Origin: Syntrophomonadaceae bacterium
GTDB lineage: Bacteria; Bacillota; Syntrophomonadia; Syntrophomonadales; Syntrophomonadaceae
Reading direction: 5' to 3'
Assembly (NCBI GenBank): GCA_012798055.1
Contig: JAAZOA010000322.1
Span: 1-5,802, forward strand
DNA: 5,802 nucleotides
Below the pieces are notes generated by a model. It saw only the letters and a program-made list of their open reading frames with translations, was not told the DNA's origin and ran no database searches. The position numbers and the translations under genes were made by a program. Below are positions 1 to 5,138 of the stretch, piece by piece (the stretch's first letter is position 1; the number at the start of each line of letters is the position of its first letter).

Positions 1-233
1 GCTGCTATAGCCGGCAGCAGGAACAGACTCGACTTGGCTCCCCATGCGTTGGGAAGCCCGGTCGCACCAAAATGAGAGGGTACTACTGCTGGCAGCTGGT
101 GCCACCATTTAATAAGCACTATCCCCTGGAATATCAATCCCAGCAGAGCGGCGAGCTCCAGTATTATTTCCGTGCGTGACCTTTCTATCCTGGGGTTTCG
201 CTCAGGTACATAATTTCTTCTCAATGGACGCAT
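1..233 (-). CDS. DUF1648 domain membrane protein, N-terminal part (3' end beyond window)
   Basis: Reading from ATG at 233-231 towards the left edge gives 77 codons with no stop, so the gene is cut by the window. Residues 1-20 are basic and polar, 22-41 form a hydrophobic membrane helix, and residues 47-67 carry the DUF1648 signature: LP, then VPSHFG, then TGLP, WG and K. DUF1648 is found at the N-terminus of small multi-pass membrane proteins, some related to SdpI immunity proteins; its biochemical role is unknown. The start is well fixed: an in-frame TGA lies at 266-264 and no ATG, GTG or TTG falls between it and 233. A purine-rich stretch (AGAGAGGGGGGG, complement of 245-256) about 11 bases upstream can serve as ribosome binding site. 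The gene diverges from the TudS operon. Whether an SdpI-like C-terminal region follows cannot be seen. Confidence 0.8.
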   Translation of the reverse strand, partial: MRPLRRNYVPERNPRIERSRTEIILELAALLGLIFQGIVLIKWWHQLPAVVPSHFGATGLPNAWGAKSSLFLLPAIA

Positions 234-295
234 AACTAGCTCTACCCCCCCTCTCTCGGCCAGTCACCAATTCCTATTTTACAACAATTAGTCCA

Positions 296-311
296 TTGAA
301 CTGCAGTTGAA
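296..311. repeat. Palindrome plus direct repeat inside promoter spacer (possible operator)
   Basis: AACTGCAGTT at 299-308 is a perfect 10-base palindrome. TTGAA occurs twice in direct orientation, at 296-300 and 307-311, offset by 11 bases or about one helical turn. The element covers the -35 box and the start of the spacer, a usual place for a repressor site. Short palindromes also arise by chance, so an operator role is only a suggestion. Confidence 0.25.
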
Positions 312-324
312 TTAAATATAGAAT
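296..324 (+). promoter_or_regulatory. Candidate sigma-A promoter for the tudS-like operon
   Basis: TTGAAC at 296-301 and TAGAAT at 319-324 are separated by 17 bases. They match the TTGACA/TATAAT consensus at four and five of six positions. Transcription would start near 331, only a few bases before the GGAGG at 334-338, so the leader would be about 20 bases. A 10-base palindrome lies inside the spacer. This is read from the sequence only; no transcript evidence exists. Confidence 0.5.
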
Positions 325-333
325 ATTATAGTC

Positions 334-338
334 GGAGG
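334..338 (+). promoter_or_regulatory. Ribosome binding site of tudS-like gene
   Basis: GGAGG lies 9 bases before TTG at 348 and 12 bases before ATG at 351. An in-frame TGA at 342-344 excludes any earlier start. Spacing slightly favours TTG; codon preference and the usual family N-terminus (Met, then two hydrophobic residues, then SACL) favour ATG. The two choices differ by one residue. Confidence 0.65.
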
Positions 339-350
339 TCGTGAACATTG

Positions 351-830
351 ATGATTATAAGTGCTTGTCTTTGCGGAATTAACTGCAAGTATGACGGCGG
401 CAACAACCTACATCCGTATTTCATGGAATTATTGGCTATTGGAGAAGTGATCCCCATGTGCCCGGAACAACTGGGGGGACTGCCCACTCCTCGGTCAGCC
501 TGTGAGATACATGGCGGTACAGGGATTGATTTGCTGGCAGGGAGAGCGATTGCCTTTTCACGCCAGGGTGAAGACTTCAGTATGGCCCTGGTGAAAGGCG
601 CCCAGGAAATCCTGCATATCGCGGCAGAAATCGATATAGAGGGAGCGATTTTGCAGAGCCGCAGCCCTTCTTGTGGGTGTGGATTGATTTATGACGGAAC
701 CTTCACCCACCGCTTGATCGCGGGTGACGGGGTGACTACAGCGCTGCTCAAACAGCATGGTTTTCAGGTGTGGAATGAACAGGAGTACCTGAGGGAAAAG
801 GGAGTGTGCACCAATATTGAAAGCAGTTAG
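351..830 (+). CDS. TudS/DUF523 family protein (thiouracil desulfidase-like)
   Basis: The 159-residue product matches the DUF523 family (about 140-170 residues). Some members, called TudS, are [4Fe-4S]-dependent desulfidases that turn 2- or 4-thiouracil into uracil. Visible hallmarks are SACLCG and YDG (residues 4-16), CPEQLGGLPTPR (37-48) and SPSCG (105-109). By family knowledge Cys6, Cys37 and Cys108 should be the three cluster ligands, leaving one iron open for sulfur capture. Extra cysteines (8, 12, 51, 110, 153) are unusually many; Cys8 and Cys110 sit two residues from presumed ligands. There is no signal peptide, so it is cytosolic. The 3' end overlaps the PP-loop gene by 14 bases, implying coupled translation. 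The family assignment is firm; desulfidase activity and the natural substrate (free thiouracil, thionucleoside or something else) are inferred. The start could be TTG at 348. Confidence 0.9.
   Translation: MIISACLCGINCKYDGGNNLHPYFMELLAIGEVIPMCPEQLGGLPTPRSACEIHGGTGIDLLAGRAIAFSRQGEDFSMALVKGAQEILHIAAEIDIEGAILQSRSPSCGCGLIYDGTFTHRLIAGDGVTTALLKQHGFQVWNEQEYLREKGVCTNIESS
796..804 (+). promoter_or_regulatory. Ribosome binding site deciding a TTG start
   Basis: AAAAGGGAG ends 12 bases before TTG at 817. In the PP-loop frame a TGA at 790-792 closes everything upstream and no ATG or GTG lies between. The next Met (residue 20) is beyond the ATP-binding loop. TTG at 817 is therefore the only start that keeps the active site. 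The site lies inside the end of the tudS-like gene. Confidence 0.65.
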
Positions 831-1797
831 TCTATTTTCGGGCGGATTGGATTCGCAATTGGCGGTCTGCCTTATGAAGGACCAGGCAGTCGAAATAGTG
901 GCTGTCAATTTCGTCACGCCCTTTTTCGGGGCTGATCCTAACAATCGCCTGGCTGCCAGGCAGCTCGGAATCGAATACCATGAGATCGATATTGGGCAAA
1001 GCTATATGGAAATTCTTAAAAAACCCGTCTATGGTTATGGCAAGAATATCAACCCTTGCATTGATTGTCATGCCTTCATGCTGAAGAATGCCGGGGAATT
1101 CATGGAGCAGGTTGGGGCTAGATTCCTGATTACCGGCGAAGTGTTGGGCGAAAGACCTATGAGCCAGAACAAATCTGCCTTGCAAGCAGTAGAAAAATTG
1201 TCCGGTATGCGGGGACTTATATTGCGCCCCCTTTCGGCTCTCCTTTTGAAACCCACCATTCCGGAAACCGAAGGATGGGTTGAACGCGACAGGTTGCTCG
1301 ATATTAGCGGTCGGGGGCGGAAACGCCAGATAGAACTGGCCCAGCACTACGGCATAATAGATTATCCTACCCCCGCAGGAGGATGTCTGCTGACCCAGGA
1401 AAATTATGCCAGAAGGCTTCGCGCTTTACTCAATGCGAAACCAGATGCCGGTTGCGCTGAAATGGCCATTCTGAAGCTGGGCCGGCATTTCTACCTGGAT
1501 GACAATCTGTTGCTGGTCGTGGGGAGAAACCAGGCTGAAAACGAGGGTATCCAGAGGATAGCAGCGCAGGATGATTATCTCATCAAAGTTGCCGACCGGC
1601 CCGGTCCGCTTGGATTACTGAGGGTTCTAAAACCAGCCGCCCAGGTCGATCTGAAATTGCCTGCATCTATAGTTGCCCGCTACAGTGATGCGCGTGATCT
1701 GCCTTCTGCCAGGATAAACATCAACCGGAACAGCACGGCAGTGAGCGAGTTGACAATCATACCGATGCCGCCGGCTGAATTGCCTGACATGATCTAA
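817..1797 (+). CDS. PP-loop ATPase, tRNA-thiolation-like (MnmA/ThiI-like) with C-terminal NFACT-R-like domain
   Basis: This 326-residue protein opens with a PP-loop, SGGLDS at residues 8-13, which binds ATP to adenylate a substrate in tRNA sulfur transferases and related enzymes. PCIDCH (80-85) and PAGGC (187-190) put Cys81, Cys84 and Cys190 where MnmA/ThiI-type enzymes hold their catalytic cysteines. A CxxC plus a distant Cys also fits the [4Fe-4S]-dependent thiolases such as TtuA. GEVLGERPMSQ (107-117) and RPLSALLLKP (137-146) are further conserved blocks of this protein group. From about residue 205 the protein resembles the NFACT-R-type RNA-binding domain (LGRHFYL, VVGRNQAEN, then PGPLGLL), consistent with holding tRNA; the domain name is from memory. 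It is shorter than ThiI and lacks a recognisable THUMP domain. Translation is coupled to the tudS-like gene. Two tandem TAA stops end it. The exact modified base is unknown; automatic naming as a tRNA methyltransferase would be a legacy error. Confidence 0.85.
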   Translation: MKAVSLFSGGLDSQLAVCLMKDQAVEIVAVNFVTPFFGADPNNRLAARQLGIEYHEIDIGQSYMEILKKPVYGYGKNINPCIDCHAFMLKNAGEFMEQVGARFLITGEVLGERPMSQNKSALQAVEKLSGMRGLILRPLSALLLKPTIPETEGWVERDRLLDISGRGRKRQIELAQHYGIIDYPTPAGGCLLTQENYARRLRALLNAKPDAGCAEMAILKLGRHFYLDDNLLLVVGRNQAENEGIQRIAAQDDYLIKVADRPGPLGLLRVLKPAAQVDLKLPASIVARYSDARDLPSARININRNSTAVSELTIIPMPPAELPDMI

Positions 1798-1829
1798 TAA
1801 CCGGGCTCAACCATGATCCAAGTGCCTGT
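1798..1829. other. Convergent intergenic gap without clear terminator
   Basis: Only 32 bases lie between the facing stop codons (TAA at 1795-1797, complement TGA at 1832-1830). The only inverted match is CCGG at 1801-1804 with CCGG at 1833-1836, too short for a terminator stem, and there is no T tract on either strand. Transcripts from both operons may therefore run into each other. Confidence 0.5.
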
Positions 1830-2381
1830 TCACCGGACGACTTCCGGGTCGATTTGCTGAAACAGGGCCTCATAACCTGCCCGGGTGGGATGAGCTCCGT
1901 CAGCGAGTAGCAATTCGGCCCGGACTTTGCCATTCGTGTCGATAAAAGCAGCACCGAAGTCAATTACGGCAATGTCATGTTCCCGTGCATAACTCTTTAC
2001 CCAGTCACGGATACGCAGTACCAGCCTTTCGATACTGGGTTGATTGACTGCCGTAGGTGTCCCTAGAATCACCTTGATACCATGCTTAACCGCCAATTTT
2101 ACCATGGTCTCCAGGTTGAGGGTTATCCGGTCATAACTGTCGCCCCAAATGACATCGTTTATCCCCCCCATAATAATGACATGGGTCGGGGCGTAACGTA
2201 TTACACAGCGGTCAAACCTGCGCAGCATGTCCGTCGTGGTATTACCGTTTATACCCTGGTTGATGAACTCGCCTTCTATTTGCTGTTGCAGCATGTGCAC
2301 CCAGGAGTACTCGCTGCCATGCGGGAAGCCCCAGGTTATGCTGTCTCCCAGGCACACGACCCGGAGTTCTTTATCTGTCAC
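1830..2381 (-). CDS. SGNH/GDSL-family hydrolase
   Basis: The 183-residue protein has all SGNH blocks: GDS with nucleophile Ser14 (residues 12-14), Gly43 in the second block, GGIND with Asn75 (72-76), and DGAHP with Asp161 and His164 completing the triad. Length and layout fit the single-domain bacterial esterase/lysophospholipase type (TesA- or acylhydrolase-like). Such enzymes cleave ester or acetyl groups from lipids, sugars or thioesters; the substrate cannot be told from sequence. No signal peptide or membrane segment is seen, so it is probably cytosolic. The GTG start at 2381-2379 follows AAAGGGG (complement of 2391-2397) at 9 bases. It begins 24 bases after the UPF0182 stop and should be the last gene of that operon. 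Its 3' end converges on the PP-loop gene. Confidence 0.9.
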   Translation of the reverse strand: MTDKELRVVCLGDSITWGFPHGSEYSWVHMLQQQIEGEFINQGINGNTTTDMLRRFDRCVIRYAPTHVIIMGGINDVIWGDSYDRITLNLETMVKLAVKHGIKVILGTPTAVNQPSIERLVLRIRDWVKSYAREHDIAVIDFGAAFIDTNGKVRAELLLADGAHPTRAGYEALFQQIDPEVVR

Positions 2382-2390
2382 GCAGGACCG

Positions 2391-2397
2391 CCCCTTT
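2391..2397 (-). promoter_or_regulatory. Ribosome binding site of SGNH hydrolase gene
   Basis: AAAGGGG on the minus strand lies 9 bases before the GTG start, inside the 24-base gap after the UPF0182 gene. It supports the GTG at 2381-2379 as start and independent initiation within a shared transcript. Confidence 0.6.
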
Positions 2398-2405
2398 GCC
2401 GATTA

Positions 2406-5138
2406 TCATCTGGTAAGAGCCTCCAAATCCTTGATAGCGTTATTCAACTTCTCGAGGTTCTCGCCATATCCAGTCCAATCCCCTGATTTCAGGCTTTCCA
2501 TGGCCTGGTCATAGTACTGCCTTGCCTGCTGGGTCAGCTGCTGTATACCTGTGCCAGCAGGTGCCGATGGTGCTGTTGGAACGACACCCGTCTGGCCGGT
2601 GCCAAAAATTGAGGTTAGGGCTTTATCCAGGGTTTCTTCCATCACCACTTTGTTGCCGTAGGCCGCGATAATCCGCTTGAGTTCAGGCATTTGGCTGGCT
2701 TCGGCCTGCAGATACAGCGGCTCGATGTACAATATGGAATTATTGATAGGTATAATAACCAGGTTGCCTCGCCTCACCTGGGATCCCTTCTGATTCCAGA
2801 GCGTGAGTTGGCGGGAAATCTCGGTGTCCTGATTGATTCTGGATTCAATTTGCATCGGGCCATAAACCGTCTCCTGTTTGGGGAAGCGGAAAACCAACTT
2901 CTTGCCATAATTTAAACCGTCCATCCGCGCGCACATCCAGGCGATCATATTGGGTCGGCCGCTGGGGGTATACGGCAGCATCAAAATATATTCGGCATCT
3001 GTTTCTCCCGGCAAACGCATAATGATATAGTAAGGATCGATTTGTTGTTCCTGCCCGGCGATAAGCTCGGAAGGGATAATCCACTGGTCTTCCTTGTTAT
3101 AGAAGACTCCCGGATCGCTCATATGGTAACTGCGATAGATGTCGGCCTGGATCGAAAGAAGGTCTTCCGGGTAGCGCACATGTTTACGGATATCCTCAGG
3201 CATTTCCGAGATTGGTTTGTAGAGCTCAGGGAATATCTTCTGGTAGGTTTGGATGAGTGGATCGGCTGAATCCGCCACATAGAACACCATTTGCCCGCTG
3301 TATGCGTCACAAACGACCTTGACCGCATTACGCACATAGTTGTTGCCATTGCGGTCATAGGGTTGGGAGTAAGGGTACCTGTCGGAATAGGTATAGCCAT
3401 CCATCATCCAGAACAGCCGGCCATCGCTGCTGATAACCAAATAAGGGTCAGCATCATACCCCAGGTAAGGGGCGATCTTTTTAACCCGGTCTAAAATGTT
3501 GCGGTTCATCAAGACCTGGCTTGAATTGGTAATATCGGAGGAGAACAGCATCTTATAGTCCTGCAGCACCCAGCTGAGCATCAATCTCCTTGGCCAGGAC
3601 TGGATTTTAATGCCATTATCACCCTGATAAGTCGTGTACATATTGATTTCACCCATGGGGTAGTCGAACTCCTGCTGATTGGTGGAAACGATCACATAGG
3701 TATCAGTACGTTCGCCAAAATATATCTCAGGACGGCTGATTTTTATGTCGGTGGCAAACTGGGGTGGAATATCCTTCATGAAAAACAGGGGGAAGCCTTC
3801 CTGGGCTATTTCTGTGACTGGACTCATAACTACCCCGTAGCCATGCGTGAACATTAAACGCTGATTGATCCAGGTCTTGGCCTGGGACGAAAGGTTCTCC
3901 TGCTCCATCTCCCGCGCTGCCAGCATGACCTGGCGATAGCGCCCGTCGATGACATAACGATCGATGTCCACATCATTGAAGACATAATAGGGGCGCAGTT
4001 CCTGCAGGCTCTTGTAAGTATCCAAAAGGGGTTCCCAATCCCATAAGCGTATATTGTTGATGGTTTCATGGTTATCCTTGATGGCATCCAGGTTGAGCTT
4101 ATAGTCGATTTTGAATTCCCTCTCGTCGACTTCATCTAGCTCGTAGGCCATCTGGGTAAATTTTATACCCGCTTCTATGTATGGTTTCTCTTTATTGAAC
4201 TCATTAGGTTGCACTACAAATTTTTGTATCACAAAGGGATATATCCCACCCATTATAATCGCTACTACCAACCAGGCGCCGATTCCATAAATAATCCACC
4301 GGAATTTTTTGGTGTAGAAATTTGCGCCGATAAGTACCGCTAATAACAAGGCCATAAAGATCAATACTTTATAGGCTAAAAGACGCGCGAAAATATCAGC
4401 ATAGGTAGCACCGTAAATAACGCCGTGGGAAGAGAAGAGGATGTCAAAGCTCTTTAACCGGTAATCCCAGGCTTTCAGGACAAAAATAGCTGCCAGCAGA
4501 GCTGCCATATGATTTTTGGCAAAGCTGGGCGTGTCCCAATCTAGGATGAAATCGGTGCTAGCTTTGAGGAAATATATCCCGCCCACCAGCACCAATGTCA
4601 GAACTAAGAGGCCCATCAGGATACCATATACGAATCGGTAAAAAGAAAGATTAAAGAAATAGAATCCTATATCCATGCCGAAAACCGGATCTGCAATGCC
4701 GAATAAGACACGGTTGAAAAATTGCTGTACGGTCAACCATTTGTCACCTAAAGCCCCGCTCACCATATAGGCACCGACGATGCTCAGCACGATGAAGGCC
4801 CACTTGGTGTTTGCGCCCTGGATAAGCTTAAGCCACTCCAATAAATCTGGGCTTCTGAATACCCTGCCCTCCCCTTCCGGAGGAATTTCCTCGGCCACGG
4901 GTTCAGAGGATTTGTGGCGGTTGGTCAGATGCAGGTTAAACCAGATGAAAAGCCCGGATAAGATGAATACAAGGGTAACAAGTCCGATACTGTTTAACAG
5001 AGTGGTAGAGAAAACACTTTGCAGGGCAAGCGACTTAAACCAAAGCCAGTCCACATAATAACCGGCAATTGTGGAGAAGAACCCTAAAAATATGATTAAG
5101 AGAGCGATTTTAAACCAGGGACTATTCCTATATTCCAT
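2406..5138 (-). CDS. UPF0182 (COG1615) family large membrane protein
   Basis: The product is 910 residues from ATG at 5138-5136, the usual size for UPF0182. Seven hydrophobic segments are visible at about 9-29, 43-69, 111-130, 157-191, 208-224, 255-275 and 281-305, followed by a ~540-residue soluble region that should lie outside the membrane. Family hallmarks are FGIADPVFGMDIGFYFFNL (146-164) and QPNEFNKEKPYI (310-321). A Pro/Thr/Ala/Gly-rich linker (847-864) leads to a ~46-residue helical tail (865-910). The function of the family is not established. A longer reading from ATG at 5156 adds MQRRRT, but those codons are the AGGAGGAGGA ribosome binding site, so the shorter start is preferred. 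Its 5' end overlaps the phosphorylase-like gene by 11 bases, and the SGNH hydrolase gene follows after 24 bases; the three form one operon. Confidence 0.92.
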   Translation of the reverse strand: MEYRNSPWFKIALLIIFLGFFSTIAGYYVDWLWFKSLALQSVFSTTLLNSIGLVTLVFILSGLFIWFNLHLTNRHKSSEPVAEEIPPEGEGRVFRSPDLLEWLKLIQGANTKWAFIVLSIVGAYMVSGALGDKWLTVQQFFNRVLFGIADPVFGMDIGFYFFNLSFYRFVYGILMGLLVLTLVLVGGIYFLKASTDFILDWDTPSFAKNHMAALLAAIFVLKAWDYRLKSFDILFSSHGVIYGATYADIFARLLAYKVLIFMALLLAVLIGANFYTKKFRWIIYGIGAWLVVAIIMGGIYPFVIQKFVVQPNEFNKEKPYIEAGIKFTQMAYELDEVDEREFKIDYKLNLDAIKDNHETINNIRLWDWEPLLDTYKSLQELRPYYVFNDVDIDRYVIDGRYRQVMLAAREMEQENLSSQAKTWINQRLMFTHGYGVVMSPVTEIAQEGFPLFFMKDIPPQFATDIKISRPEIYFGERTDTYVIVSTNQQEFDYPMGEINMYTTYQGDNGIKIQSWPRRLMLSWVLQDYKMLFSSDITNSSQVLMNRNILDRVKKIAPYLGYDADPYLVISSDGRLFWMMDGYTYSDRYPYSQPYDRNGNNYVRNAVKVVCDAYSGQMVFYVADSADPLIQTYQKIFPELYKPISEMPEDIRKHVRYPEDLLSIQADIYRSYHMSDPGVFYNKEDQWIIPSELIAGQEQQIDPYYIIMRLPGETDAEYILMLPYTPSGRPNMIAWMCARMDGLNYGKKLVFRFPKQETVYGPMQIESRINQDTEISRQLTLWNQKGSQVRRGNLVIIPINNSILYIEPLYLQAEASQMPELKRIIAAYGNKVVMEETLDKALTSIFGTGQTGVVPTAPSAPAGTGIQQLTQQARQYYDQAMESLKSGDWTGYGENLEKLNNAIKDLEALTR

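Larger units (their letters stand above)
234..350. other. Divergent intergenic region
   Basis: This gap of about 115 bases separates the 5' ends of two divergent genes, so promoters for both should lie here. The right half (about 281-330) is AT-rich and holds the plus-strand promoter candidate; the left half holds the C/T-rich strand whose complement is the leader and ribosome binding site of the minus-strand gene. For the minus strand only a weak -10 candidate (TAAAAT, complement of 276-281) was found, without a convincing -35. Confidence 0.6.

Noticed and set aside
276..281. TAAAAT on the minus strand as -10 box of the DUF1648 gene
   Set aside because: No acceptable -35 hexamer lies 16-18 bases upstream, so it is mentioned only as a weak candidate.
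832..1347. Minus-strand open frame of 171 codons opposite the PP-loop gene (and a similar one at 558-944)
   Set aside because: Both lie antisense to well-supported genes, show no recognisable domain and have no convincing ribosome binding site; they are shadows.
2082..2486. Plus-strand open frame of 134 codons opposite the SGNH hydrolase gene
   Set aside because: The minus-strand frame has a complete SGNH catalytic set; the plus-strand frame has no motif.
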